This document shows positions 25,731-34,460 of a DNA stretch of 64,000 bases, piece after piece. Every line of letters begins with the position of its first letter. Positions within the stretch are counted from its first letter, which is position 1. The stretch lies in contig CAMYJH010000004.1 in assembly GCA_947258715.1 (NCBI GenBank), forward strand, positions 1 through 64,000, read 5' to 3'. A program made the translations under genes and the position numbers. Origin of the DNA: an uncultured Gammaproteobacteria bacterium (lineage in GTDB: Bacteria; Pseudomonadota; Gammaproteobacteria; HK1). The notes beneath the pieces are model-generated. The model was not told the origin of the DNA. It saw only the letters and a list, made by a program, of their open reading frames with translations, and searched no databases.

Positions 25731-26588
25731 CTAATCGTTTCGCCAGGTGGGCAGCCGCCCGCCCAGCGCATGGGTGATGCGATTGGCGGTGTCCCGCACC
25801 AGGCGCCCAAGAATATCCACCCGCTGGTCGGTGACCCGCGCCCGCGGGCCGGAAAGCGAAATCGCCGAGATCGGATCGCCGAGCTCGTCGTGCAGCGTCG
25901 AGGAAACGCAGCGCAGACCTACGGCGTGTTCTTCGTCGTCGAAGGCGTAACCACGCTCGCGTACCCGGGCCAGGTCTTCGCGCAGTGTTTCCCGCGTGTC
26001 GATGGTGTTGTCGGTGAATCGCTGCAGGCCGCGACGGTCCAGAATGGCGTTGAGGTCGGCCTCAGAAAGCGCGGCCAGAAGCGCTTTGCCCACGCCAGAT
26101 GCATGGGCCGGGGCGCGACCCCCTAAGCGCACGAACATACGCATCATCTCGCCGCACTCCACCTGGGACAAAAACACCACCTCGCCGTCGTCGAGAATGC
26201 CGAGATTCACGGATTCGCCGGATTCCTCCATCAATCGGCGCATGAACGGCCGCGAAATAGCGACGAAGTCCCGGTGGGCGAGAAAGGCATTACCGACGAC
26301 GAAGGTGCGAACGCCCACGAACCAAAGCCCGCGCTCGGGGTCGAGCTCGGCAAAGCCCTGTTGTTCCAGGGTGGCCAAAAGCCTGTGGGTGGTTGAGGGG
26401 GCGAGCCGCGCGCGCCGGGCCAGGTCGGTTAGGGAAATGCCGCGCTCCGCGGCCGCCAGGCGCTCGAGCAGACCCAGCGCCCGGGATAAGGACTGCACCT
26501 GAGTGCTGCCCTCATTGCCGGTGATCTTTACCGGGCGCCCGCGGCGACGCGAGCGCTTCAGGTTCGATTCGGTGGTGGCATCGTTCAT
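25731..26588 (-). CDS. IclR family transcriptional regulator
   Basis: A 285-residue DNA-binding regulator. An N-terminal basic stretch (KRSRRRGRPVK) precedes the winged helix-turn-helix (about 30-90: SRALGLLERLAAAERGISLTDLARRARLAPSTTHRLLATLEQQGF). The effector domain carries the family blocks GEVVFLSQVECGEMMRMF, GRAPAHASGVGKALLAAL and RERGYAFDDEEHAVGLRCVSS. IclR regulators often sense glyoxylate or aromatic-acid signals, so control of glcDEF and of the divergent panE-like operon is likely. The ATG at 26588 is preferred over an upstream TTG at 26606. Confidence 0.9.
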   Translation of the reverse strand: MNDATTESNLKRSRRRGRPVKITGNEGSTQVQSLSRALGLLERLAAAERGISLTDLARRARLAPSTTHRLLATLEQQGFAELDPERGLWFVGVRTFVVGNAFLAHRDFVAISRPFMRRLMEESGESVNLGILDDGEVVFLSQVECGEMMRMFVRLGGRAPAHASGVGKALLAALSEADLNAILDRRGLQRFTDNTIDTRETLREDLARVRERGYAFDDEEHAVGLRCVSSTLHDELGDPISAISLSGPRARVTDQRVDILGRLVRDTANRITHALGGRLPTWRND

Positions 26589-26955
26589 AGCCGTGACGCG
26601 CTGCAACAGTTTGCTGACGGTTTGCTTTTATCGCCCTCGCCGGCTTCTCCCCGGAGTGCAAGAGCGTCTTTTATCGCAGCCAAATCGATTTTTTCATAAT
26701 TCGGAATAATTTTCTATTCTGCTTGACTTGATCCCCCCCGCGATTACACTGGCGCCAGAAACGCGTCGCTGCATGCCGCTTGCCGGACGGCACCTGTGCG
26801 GTGAATCCGCACTCCCGTGGCGACGCGCGCGCTCCTTTTTTCGATTCAAACACACAGGCGAGCGGGCCGGTGAAACACCGGAATCGCCGCGGTGTCCTAA
26901 CCCTAAGCGGGATTCGCGGCGCTAAGCGAACGGGGCCACGAGGAGGAGGCAATCG
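26589..26955. other. Divergent control region between the iclR-type gene and the PanE-like gene
   Basis: This 367-bp gap has no gene that I can support. It contains an A/T-rich stretch with an inverted repeat and a plus-strand promoter candidate (26704-26750), and it ends in the strong ribosome binding site GAGGAGGAGG. Confidence 0.6.
26704..26750 (+). promoter_or_regulatory. Putative operator and promoter for the PanE-like operon
   Basis: An inverted repeat GAATA-ATTTTC-TATTC (26704-26719) sits directly before a promoter-like pair: TTGACT (26723-26728) and TACACT (26745-26750), separated by 16 bp. The repeat would suit a dimeric regulator such as the divergent IclR protein. Binding is inferred from position only. 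Confidence 0.4.
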
Positions 26956-27966
26956 ATGAAGATCTGCGTAATCGGCGCGGGCGCCATTGGCGGACTGGTA
27001 GTCGCACACCTGGCGCGCGCCGGCGAGACGGTCTCGGTTATCGACGTCGGAGATCATCTGGCGGCAATTCAGAAAAATGGTATCAAGGTGATCAGTCCCG
27101 ACGGCAGCGAGGACGTCGTCACCGGTATTCAGGCCAGCGACAGCTACGATCAGCCCGGACCCCAGGACCTGGTGGTGCTTGCGGTCAAAACCAACCTGCT
27201 GTCGGAGATCGCGCCCAAACTCGGCCCGCTCCTCGCTGAGGACACCATCATTCTTCCGCTTCAAAACGGGATTCCCTGGTGGTATTTCCAACGATTCGAC
27301 GTTCCTTACGAAAACCGGCCTGTGGAGTCGGTGGACCCCGGCGGAAAAATTGCCGCCACCATCGATCCGCAAAGGATCCTCGGCTGCGTCGTTTATCCGG
27401 CGGGTGAAATCGTGTCACCGGGGGTCATAAAGCACATCGAAGGCAACCGTTTTCCCGTGGGCGAGCTCGATGGTACGACAACCGAACGCGCGGAAAAGGT
27501 GGTGGCGCTGATCAAAAACGCCGGTTTCAAGTCCTTCGTGCTCGACGACATTCGATCCGAAATTTGGCTCAAGCTTTGGGGCAATCTTTCGTTCAATCCC
27601 ATCAGCGCGCTCACTCACGCAACGCTGGTGGATATTTGTCAGTTTCCGTTAACGCGGCAGCTCGCCGCCGACATGATGCGCGAAGCGCAGCACGTGGCCG
27701 AGCACCTGGGCGCGAGTTTCCGCCTGCCGCTGGAAAAACGCATCGAAGGCGCGGAGAAAGTCGGCAAGCACAAAACGTCCATGCTCCAAGACGTGGAGGC
27801 GGGTCGCGCGCTCGAGATCGACGCGATCATCAGCGTGGTGGTGGAGTTTGGACGCATGACCGGAGTCGAGACGCCGAATATCAATGCCGTGCATGCGTTA
27901 CTCCGGCTGTTGGAGCAGACCATGCGTGAAGATCACGGCGCGGTGCAGCTTCGGCACGTGGCCTGA
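26956..27966 (+). CDS. Ketopantoate reductase family protein (PanE/ApbA-like)
   Basis: A 336-residue NADPH-dependent 2-oxoacid reductase. The N-terminal Rossmann motif is CVIGAGAIGG (4-13). Further blocks are DLVVLAVKTNLL, ILPLQNGIPWW and, in the C-terminal helical domain, EIWLKLWGNLSFNPISALTHATL (about 200-222) and KTSMLQDVEAGRALEIDAI, which carry the family's catalytic Lys and substrate-binding Asn/Ser. Because it stands with a glyoxylate reductase and a 2-oxoacid-type TRAP transporter, a catabolic 2-oxoacid substrate is as likely as ketopantoate. The strong Shine-Dalgarno fixes the start. Confidence 0.87.
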   Translation: MKICVIGAGAIGGLVVAHLARAGETVSVIDVGDHLAAIQKNGIKVISPDGSEDVVTGIQASDSYDQPGPQDLVVLAVKTNLLSEIAPKLGPLLAEDTIILPLQNGIPWWYFQRFDVPYENRPVESVDPGGKIAATIDPQRILGCVVYPAGEIVSPGVIKHIEGNRFPVGELDGTTTERAEKVVALIKNAGFKSFVLDDIRSEIWLKLWGNLSFNPISALTHATLVDICQFPLTRQLAADMMREAQHVAEHLGASFRLPLEKRIEGAEKVGKHKTSMLQDVEAGRALEIDAIISVVVEFGRMTGVETPNINAVHALLRLLEQTMREDHGAVQLRHVA

Positions 27967-28023
27967 CCTTACGGCTTCTAGCTAACGAATTTATTCGCGC
28001 GGGACGCGGCAAAGAGAGTTCAA

Positions 28024-28989
28024 ATGAGTCAAAAGCCCGGCGTGCTCGTGACCCGGAAACTTCCACAGGCGGTTGAGGAGCGATTGCGCCGGGACTACGA
28101 ACCGGAGTTCAACGCAGAAGACCGGCTTTACCCGTCGGAGGAATTGCTGCACCGGGCGAGGGGGAAAGCTGCGATCGTTGCCTGTCATACGGAACACTTC
28201 ACCTCGGAGGTGATCGACCGGCTACCCGATACCGTGCGTGCCATTACCAATTTTTCAGTGGGTGTCGACCACGTCGATCTGTCTGCGGCGAAGTCGCGCG
28301 GACTCATCGTCACCAATACGCCGGACGTTTTGAGCGACGCCACCGCAGAGATCGCCATGCTACTGATGCTGGGTGCGGCCAGGCGCGCCGGTGAGGGCGA
28401 ACGCCTCGTACGCGCGGCTAAATGGGATTCCTGGAGCCCCGCGTTCATGGTGGGTATTCAAGTGACTGGCAAACGCCTCGGTGTGATTGGGATGGGCCGG
28501 GTGGGCCAGGTTACCGCGGAGCGCGCGCGCGGATTCGAAATGGAAATTCTCTATCACAACCGCAGTCGTCTGGATCCGGCGGCGGAGAAAGGCGCACGAT
28601 ATTACCAAGCTCTCGACCAAATGTTGCCCGAGTGCGAATTCTTGTCCATCCACTGTCCGGCGACGGCGGAAACACGGGGGCTCATAAACGCTGCCCGCAT
28701 CGAGCGCCTGCCGGACGGCGCCATTGTCGTGAACACGGCGCGCGGCGCGGTGGTGGATGACGATGCGCTGATTGCGGCGCTCGAGAGCGGCAAGCTGGCG
28801 GCGGCCGGTCTGGACGTATTCAACAACGAGCCGGACATCAACCCAAAGTACCGCAAGCTGGAAAACACTTTCTTGTTGCCGCACATCGGCAGCGCCACGC
28901 GGGAGACACGGGACGCCATGGGATTTCGCGCTTTGGACAACCTGGACGCCATATTAACCGGCCAGGAGCCCCGGGACAGGGTGGCCTGA
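28024..28989 (+). CDS. D-2-hydroxyacid dehydrogenase (glyoxylate/hydroxypyruvate reductase type)
   Basis: A 321-residue NAD(P)H-dependent enzyme predicted to reduce glyoxylate or hydroxypyruvate. The Rossmann motif is LGVIGMGRVGQVTAERARGF (about 156-175). The substrate loop FSVGVDHVDL, the catalytic Arg in NTARGAVVDDDAL, a Glu in FNNEPDINPKY and the His in LPHIGSATRETR are all in place. It lies 57 bp after the PanE-like gene and before the TRAP genes, and complements glycolate oxidase by returning glyoxylate to the reduced state or feeding glycerate metabolism. Confidence 0.92.
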   Translation: MSQKPGVLVTRKLPQAVEERLRRDYEPEFNAEDRLYPSEELLHRARGKAAIVACHTEHFTSEVIDRLPDTVRAITNFSVGVDHVDLSAAKSRGLIVTNTPDVLSDATAEIAMLLMLGAARRAGEGERLVRAAKWDSWSPAFMVGIQVTGKRLGVIGMGRVGQVTAERARGFEMEILYHNRSRLDPAAEKGARYYQALDQMLPECEFLSIHCPATAETRGLINAARIERLPDGAIVVNTARGAVVDDDALIAALESGKLAAAGLDVFNNEPDINPKYRKLENTFLLPHIGSATRETRDAMGFRALDNLDAILTGQEPRDRVA

Positions 28990-29360
28990 GGTGGCCGGGG
29001 CCAGACATTTGGGCCGGGTCAATATTGCCGATGTCTGTACACGTACCGGGCCGGCCCGTAAACTCAGTGTCCGGTGCGCGTCCAGGAGGGGCGTTCGCAA
29101 CCGGCTCGAAACTACAAGTACAACAAAATGAAGCAACTCATTGGGGTAGGAGGACCAAGCCGCGCCTGGGCGGCCGGGCCGCCATGCCGGCCATTTTCGG
29201 CTCGAAAGCGATCCCTTTCCGCTTCCAAACTGCACCGGATGGACACTATGGGCTCAAGTCATCCGGGGCTTCACCTTGTCTGTCAGTACGCAATCGCGGC
29301 CGCAAGCTGAACGGCAGGCATTACTTTGAGCCCATCGCTTCTAGCTAGGAGGAGTCATCC
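28990..29360. other. Intergenic leader of the TRAP operon
   Basis: 371 bp between the reductase gene and dctP. It includes a self-complementary GGGCCGGCCC (near 29047-29058) and ends with the ribosome binding site GGAGGAG. Short frames here do not look coding. Confidence 0.5.
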
Positions 29361-30509
29361 ATGACTACAAAAAATAAAACCGGCGAGGTTAAGGCCAAGT
29401 CAGCCAGCCGCCGGAAGTTCCTGAAGGCGGGCGCAGCAGGCGCGGCTGGCGCGGCGACGCTCGGCTTTCCCATGGTCTCTCGCGCTCAGACGGTCACCCT
29501 GAAAATGCAGGGCGCCTGGGGTGCCAAAGACGTCTTCAACGATATGGCCGTGGAATACATTGACCGCGTAAACGCAATGTCCGGCGGTCGCTTGAAGATC
29601 AATTATCTCACCGCCGGCTCGGTGGTGAAGTCTTTCCAGGTTCAGGACGCGGTGCACAAGGGCGTGCTCGACGGCGCTCACGGCGTGACCGTGTACTGGT
29701 ACGGCAAGAGCAAGGTCGCTTCCTTGTTCGGTACCGGTCCCGTGTTTGGCCAGGACGCCCATCTTGGTCTTGCCTGGATCCACCGCGGCGGCGGCAGGGA
29801 GCTGTACAACGAGCTGATCGAAAAGCTCGGGATCAACACCGTCGGCTTCTTCGCCTTGCCGATGCCGACCCAGCCGCTCGGGTGGTTCAAGAAGGAGATT
29901 AAAACCGCCCAGGACATGGTCGGTCTCAAGTACCGCACGGTGGGCCTGGCCGCCGATCTGATGCAGGAGATGGGTCTCAAGGTGACCCAGCTTCCCGGCG
30001 GCGAGATCGTCCCGGCGCTCGAGCGCGGCGTAATCGAGGCGTTCGAGTTCAATAACCCCACCTCGGACCGCAGCTTCGGTGCCCAGGACGTTTCGAAGTT
30101 CTACATGATGGGCAGCTATCATCAAGCCGCCGAGTTCTTCGAGATCATCTTCAACAAGACCAAGTTCAATAAGCTGCCTAAAGAGCACCAGGCGATCCTG
30201 CAGTACGCGGCGGAAGCGGCAAACTCGAGCAACTTCTGGACCGGCATAGACCGCTACTCCGCGGATCTCCAATGGCTCACGAAGGAGGCGGGCGTCAAGG
30301 CGATTCGTACCCCGCAGTCGGTAATGAGCGAGCAGCTCAAGGCCTGGGACGTGATGATCGCGAAGCTTGAGTCCGAGGACCCGTTCTTCGCCAAAGTGCT
30401 GAAGTCGCAGAAGGACTTTTCGCACAGAGCGGCGTACTACTATCTGCTCAACCAGTGCGACTACAAGCTCGCGTTCGAGCATTACTTCCCCGGCGAGCTG
30501 GGTTTCTAA
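29361..30509 (+). CDS. TRAP transporter solute-binding protein, FcbT1/TakP-like
   Basis: A 382-residue periplasmic binding protein. The N-terminus has a Tat-type signal with the twin arginine motif SRRKFLK (R17-R18) and an Ala-rich h-region ending SRAQ. The mature part matches the DctP family of the so-called mannitol/chloroaromatic branch (FcbT1/TakP, known to include 2-oxoacid binders): LKMQGAWGAKDVFNDMA, GVLDGAHGVTVYWYGK, GLKYRTVGLAADLMQEMG (with the carboxylate-binding Arg) and EAFEFNNPTSDRSFG. Together with dctQ and dctM it forms a complete transporter. A strong hairpin follows the gene. Confidence 0.93.
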   Translation: MTTKNKTGEVKAKSASRRKFLKAGAAGAAGAATLGFPMVSRAQTVTLKMQGAWGAKDVFNDMAVEYIDRVNAMSGGRLKINYLTAGSVVKSFQVQDAVHKGVLDGAHGVTVYWYGKSKVASLFGTGPVFGQDAHLGLAWIHRGGGRELYNELIEKLGINTVGFFALPMPTQPLGWFKKEIKTAQDMVGLKYRTVGLAADLMQEMGLKVTQLPGGEIVPALERGVIEAFEFNNPTSDRSFGAQDVSKFYMMGSYHQAAEFFEIIFNKTKFNKLPKEHQAILQYAAEAANSSNFWTGIDRYSADLQWLTKEAGVKAIRTPQSVMSEQLKAWDVMIAKLESEDPFFAKVLKSQKDFSHRAAYYYLLNQCDYKLAFEHYFPGELGF

Positions 30510-30548
30510 GCCTGCCACCGGTAGAAGTAAAGGGAAGGATCCCGCGGA

Positions 30549-30582
30549 CACCAGGGCGGCGCATCTGCGCGCCGCCCTGGTG
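30549..30582 (+). terminator. Strong intercistronic hairpin between dctP and dctQ
   Basis: Perfect 14-bp stem CACCAGGGCGGCGC/GCGCCGCCCTGGTG with a 6-nt loop, followed by CTGTTTCC. The partial T-run suggests partial termination or protection of the dctP message, which would give more binding protein than permease. The structure is seen; the effect is inferred. Confidence 0.65.
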
Positions 30583-30623
30583 CTGTTTCCGTTGATTGCG
30601 GCCTTGTCTTTAAGGGGGACACC

Positions 30624-31325
30624 GTGATTCGTTTCATTGCCGCCATCGATACCCTGAGCACCTGGATCGGCAAGGCCTTTGCCTGGTGCATCCTGGTGCT
30701 GACCTTGGCCTATACCTACGAGGTTGTGGTGCGTTACTTCTTTCGAAACCCAACCGCGTGGGCTTTCGATATCAGCTACACGATGTACGGGGCGCTTTTC
30801 ATGATGGCGGGCGCCTACACCTTGTCCCGAGACGCCCACGTGCGTGGCGACGTCATATTCCGCCTGTGGCCGCCCAGGGTGCAGGCATGGATCGAGGTTA
30901 TCCTGATCTTCCTTTTCCTTTTTCCAGGCATGGCGGCGCTGGTCTACGCCGGCTACGACTACGCGGCGCAGTCCTGGAGCTACCGCCCCTATGGCTTCGG
31001 CGGACCGGCGGGGGAAATCAGTATCAACAGTCCCGCCGGGGTACCGGTTTCGCCGCTGAAGACGATTCTGCCCATTGCGGCGCTGTTCGTGTTCATCCAG
31101 GGAATCGCGGAAGCCTGCCGCTGCATCTTGTGCATCCGGGAGGGGCGCTGGCCCGAACGGCAAAAGGATGTGGAAGAGACGGAAGACGCCCTTATCAAGA
31201 TGATGCACGAGCGCGAGGAAATCCTCGAGCACCAGCTGCATATCGATGAACACGAAGAAGAAAAGCCTGAACCAGAAAAACATGAGCAAGAAAAAAAGGA
31301 TGAGACCGGAGGAGAATCCCGATGA
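30624..31325 (+). CDS. TRAP transporter small membrane subunit (DctQ-like)
   Basis: A 233-residue inner-membrane protein with four predicted helices (about 15-35, 52-72, 90-112 and 150-170). The DctQ block is WCILVLTLAYTYEVVVRYFFRNPTAWAFD, followed by YTLSRDAHVRGDV. The length exceeds the usual 160-190 residues because of an extended loop and an unusual highly charged C-terminal tail of about 40 residues rich in Glu, Lys and His. It overlaps dctM by four bases (ATGA). Confidence 0.9.
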   Translation: MIRFIAAIDTLSTWIGKAFAWCILVLTLAYTYEVVVRYFFRNPTAWAFDISYTMYGALFMMAGAYTLSRDAHVRGDVIFRLWPPRVQAWIEVILIFLFLFPGMAALVYAGYDYAAQSWSYRPYGFGGPAGEISINSPAGVPVSPLKTILPIAALFVFIQGIAEACRCILCIREGRWPERQKDVEETEDALIKMMHEREEILEHQLHIDEHEEEKPEPEKHEQEKKDETGGESR

Positions 31326-32671
31326 CCGACCCGCAAGTCGCGCTACTCATGCTGGGGCTGCTGCTGCTCGCTATCATGCTTGGCTTTCCCATCTGTTTCA
31401 CCTTGATTGCGATGGGTGTCGGGTTCGGCTTTTACGCCTACTACAGCCCCGACGTCTCTTGGTTCCACAACGTCATCTTCGATCTGCTCGTCAACCAGAC
31501 CTACTCGGTGATGACCAGCGACGTGCTGGTGGCTGTACCGCTGTTCTTATTTATGGGATACGTGGTTGAGCGCGCCAATATCGTTGACCGCCTGTTTTTC
31601 AGCCTGAACATCGCCGCACGTGCTATTCCTGCGCCGATGGCGGTGGCCGCCCTGGCAACCTGTGCTCTGTTCGCAACCGCGGTCGGCATCATCGGCGCGG
31701 TGGTGACGCTGATGGGCCTGCTCGCCTTTCCGGCCCTGCTCAAAGCGGGTTACGACACCAAATTTTCCGCCGGCGTGATTTGCGCCGGAGGCTGCCTCGG
31801 GATACTCATTCCGCCGAGCATCATGCTCATCGTCTCTGCGGCGACCACCGCGATCTCGGTGGTGCAGGCATACGCGGCGGCAATTTTCCCTGGCCTGATG
31901 CTCGCCGCGATGTACATGGTTTACGTGGTGATACGCGCGATCCTCAATCCGAGGCTTGCCCCCAAGCCGCCCAAGGAACAGCTTGAGATGCCGATGCGTG
32001 AGGTGGTGTGGATGATGTTTACCTCCTTCGTTCCGCTGGCGGTGCTGATCATGGCGGTGCTCGGCGCGATCCTCTTCGGCTGGGCTTCGCCCACCGAGGC
32101 GGCGGGCGTGGGCGCCTTCGGCGGACTTTTCCTCGCCGCCTGCTACCGCACCCTCAACTGGCAGATGCTGAGGGAATCGGTCTACCTGACGGTGCGCACT
32201 TCGGCCATGGTCTGCTGGCTGTTCGTGGGCTCGTGGACCTTCTCTTCCGTGTTCTCTTATCTCGGAGGAGAAGGACTGATTGAGGAATTCGTCCTCTGGC
32301 TCGAGCTTTCACCGCTGATGTTCCTCATCGTTGCCCAGATCATCATCTTCCTTCTGGGCTGGCCGCTGGAGTGGAGCGAGATCATCATCATCTTCGTGCC
32401 GATCTTTCTGCCGCTGCTCGACCTTTTCGGCGTCGACCCGCTGTTCTTCGGCATTCTGGTGGCGCTCAATCTGCAAACGTCGTTCATGACCCCGCCCATG
32501 GCCATGGCCGCTTATTACTTGAAAGGGGTATCGCCGCCCCACGTCCAGCTGATGGACATTTTCAGGGGCTGCTTCCCGTTCCTGGGCATCGTCATCCTGG
32601 CGATGGTGATTCTGTACAACTTCCCCGGGATCGCGCTCTGGCTTCCGGAACAAATTTACAAGGTTCGATAG
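31322..32671 (+). CDS. TRAP transporter large permease subunit (DctM-like)
   Basis: A 449-residue inner-membrane protein of the DctM family with about 12 hydrophobic segments. Typical blocks are MTSDVLVAVPLFLFMGYVVE, ATAVGIIGAVVTLMGLLAFPALLKAGYD, CAGGCLGILIPPSIMLIV (the conserved GILIPPS motif), GWASPTEAAGVGAFGGL and LNLQTSFMTPPMAMAAYYLKG. It supplies the sodium-coupled translocation step for the DctP-delivered substrate. It overlaps dctQ and is followed by an amidase gene after 21 bp. Confidence 0.94.
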   Translation: MTDPQVALLMLGLLLLAIMLGFPICFTLIAMGVGFGFYAYYSPDVSWFHNVIFDLLVNQTYSVMTSDVLVAVPLFLFMGYVVERANIVDRLFFSLNIAARAIPAPMAVAALATCALFATAVGIIGAVVTLMGLLAFPALLKAGYDTKFSAGVICAGGCLGILIPPSIMLIVSAATTAISVVQAYAAAIFPGLMLAAMYMVYVVIRAILNPRLAPKPPKEQLEMPMREVVWMMFTSFVPLAVLIMAVLGAILFGWASPTEAAGVGAFGGLFLAACYRTLNWQMLRESVYLTVRTSAMVCWLFVGSWTFSSVFSYLGGEGLIEEFVLWLELSPLMFLIVAQIIIFLLGWPLEWSEIIIIFVPIFLPLLDLFGVDPLFFGILVALNLQTSFMTPPMAMAAYYLKGVSPPHVQLMDIFRGCFPFLGIVILAMVILYNFPGIALWLPEQIYKVR

Positions 32672-32692
32672 CCGCGGGTTAAGCGATCCGAA

Positions 32693-34087
32693 ATGGGTAA
32701 GGAAGAAACCACGGTCAGCAACGGGCCCGTGCTGCCGCCGTCGCTGGACGGAAGCGCTGCATCGGAGATCCTGCACACCAGCGCGCTGGACACTGCCGAG
32801 GCGATCCGCAGCGGCCGCATCGACGCCGTCGAGGTTGTCCAGTCCTACCTGGATCGAAGCGCCGAAGTGGAGCCCATCGTCCAGGCCTGGGCGCACCTGG
32901 ACCCGGAACGGGCCCTGGCGCAAGCCGAGGAAGCGGACCAGGCCCGCAGGGAAGGCAAAACTCTTGGACCGCTCCACGGCGTGCCGGTGGGGGTTAAGGA
33001 TATTTTCGATACCCAGGATTACCCCACGGAGGACGGCACGGTGCTCCACGCGGGTCGCAGGCCGCACGAGGACGCCACCGCGGTGTCGCGGCTTCGCGCC
33101 GCGGGCGCGGTGATCATGGGAAAGACGGTGACCACCGAGCTGGCCGTGTATTCCCCCGGCAAGACGCGAAATCCCCACGACCCCGCGCGCACGCCCGGAG
33201 GATCCTCCAGCGGTTCGGCCGCAGCGGTGGCTTCGTATATGACGCCGCTTTGCATTGGCACCCAGACCAACGGATCGGTCATCCGGCCCGCGGCCTATTG
33301 CGGGGTGTTCGGGTTCAAGCCCACCCACGGCCTTATTTCCCGTCACAGGATCCTGCAGCAGTCGAGGCCGCTGGATCAGGTGGGGCTGTTTGCGCGCAGC
33401 GTGGAAGATGCCGCTTTGGTGGCGGAATCTCTCATCGGCTTCGACGCCCAGGATCCCGACACCCGGCCAAGCGCCGCGCGGGCGCTGCTTGCCACAGCGC
33501 GGGAGGAGCCGCCGATGGATCCTCGGATTGCGTTCGTGCGCACTCCGGTGTGGGATCAGGCGGAGGAGACCACCCACGAGGCCTTCGCCGAGATGATCGA
33601 GCATCTGGGTGAAACGGTTGAAGAAGTCGAGCTTTCGCAACAATTCGACGACGCGGTGGCGCTCCACCGAACGATCATGGAAGCGGATCTGGCGCGCAGC
33701 TTCGAGCAGGAATACGCACGGGGTAGAGATCGATTGAGCTCGACCTTGCGCGAAATGATAGAGCGGGGACGGAAAGTTCTTGCCGTCGATTACAACGAGG
33801 CCGTAAGCCGGATCGGCGCCTTGAACACTCTACTCAATGTGATCTTCCACAAGTACGACGCAATCCTGACGCCGGCCACGACCGGCGAGGCGCCGATGGG
33901 CATCGAATCCACCGGCAGTCCGGTTTTTTGCACCTTGTGGACCCTGTGCGGCGTTCCCTCGATTACGCTTCCCATTATGACGGGTCCGGCGGGACTGCCC
34001 CTCGGCGTTCAGCTGGTCGGAGCGAAGGGCGATGACGCCCGGCTGTTACGCACGAGCCGTTGGTTGACGCAGGCGGTTTTGGCATGA
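32693..34087 (+). CDS. Amidase signature family enzyme
   Basis: A 464-residue amidase of the GatA/AmiE2 signature family. The Ser-cisSer-Lys triad is visible: K102 in GVPVGVKDIFDTQDYP, the Ser run GGSSSGSAAAVA (169-180) and the nucleophile near S195 in GTQTNGSVIRPAAYCGVFGFKPT. The C-terminus TLPIMTGPAGLPLGVQLVGAKGDDARLL is typical. No gatB or gatC is adjacent and the family length fits a stand-alone hydrolase, so a catabolic amide is likely. It is probably cotranscribed with the TRAP genes. Confidence 0.9.
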   Translation: MGKEETTVSNGPVLPPSLDGSAASEILHTSALDTAEAIRSGRIDAVEVVQSYLDRSAEVEPIVQAWAHLDPERALAQAEEADQARREGKTLGPLHGVPVGVKDIFDTQDYPTEDGTVLHAGRRPHEDATAVSRLRAAGAVIMGKTVTTELAVYSPGKTRNPHDPARTPGGSSSGSAAAVASYMTPLCIGTQTNGSVIRPAAYCGVFGFKPTHGLISRHRILQQSRPLDQVGLFARSVEDAALVAESLIGFDAQDPDTRPSAARALLATAREEPPMDPRIAFVRTPVWDQAEETTHEAFAEMIEHLGETVEEVELSQQFDDAVALHRTIMEADLARSFEQEYARGRDRLSSTLREMIERGRKVLAVDYNEAVSRIGALNTLLNVIFHKYDAILTPATTGEAPMGIESTGSPVFCTLWTLCGVPSITLPIMTGPAGLPLGVQLVGAKGDDARLLRTSRWLTQAVLA

Positions 34088-34199
34088 CCCGTCGCATCGT
34101 TCCGGGCACGAGAAAAGGTTGCCTGCATTACCGGCGAATGCGGTGGCGGACTGTCGGCTATGATTGGAGTGTTACCGCTTTCCGGAAGGAGAACCGAGA

Positions 34200-34376
34200 A
34201 TGAAGATCGTCAACTGGATCTGCGGAATCTTTGCGCTGCTGATGCTGGTGGTTTTTCTCGGCAAGTACGCCGTGAGCATCGGCTCGCTGCCGCTTTGGAT
34301 AATTATTGTGGGCGTTCTCATCCTGCCGGCAGTGGACTTGCTCAAGTCGATGAAGGAAGCTGACGATTCAGAATGA
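34200..34376 (+). CDS. Small membrane protein
   Basis: A 58-residue protein with two hydrophobic segments (ICGIFALLMLVVFLGKYAV and PLWIIIVGVLILPAVDLL) and a charged C-terminus (KSMKEADDSE). An AAGGAG Shine-Dalgarno eight bases upstream picks this ATG over an in-frame one at 34164. I recognise no family. It converges on the aldolase gene. Confidence 0.65.
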   Translation: MKIVNWICGIFALLMLVVFLGKYAVSIGSLPLWIIIVGVLILPAVDLLKSMKEADDSE

Positions 34377-34460
34377 GTTCGCGACTCGACTGGGAGGTGA
34401 TCGTTAGCTGGTAGGGCTGGAACGAGGAGCGATTCGTTAGCCAAAAGTACAGACTCCTTT

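Noticed and set aside
29400..31289. A 629-codon open frame on the minus strand opposite dctP and dctQ
   Set aside because: It lies antisense to two clear TRAP genes and crosses the intercistronic hairpin. High GC content produces such long shadows, and its sequence shows no family features.
32309..33667. A 452-codon minus-strand frame opposite dctM and the amidase gene
   Set aside because: It spans the junction of two well-supported genes on the other strand and has no recognisable domain.
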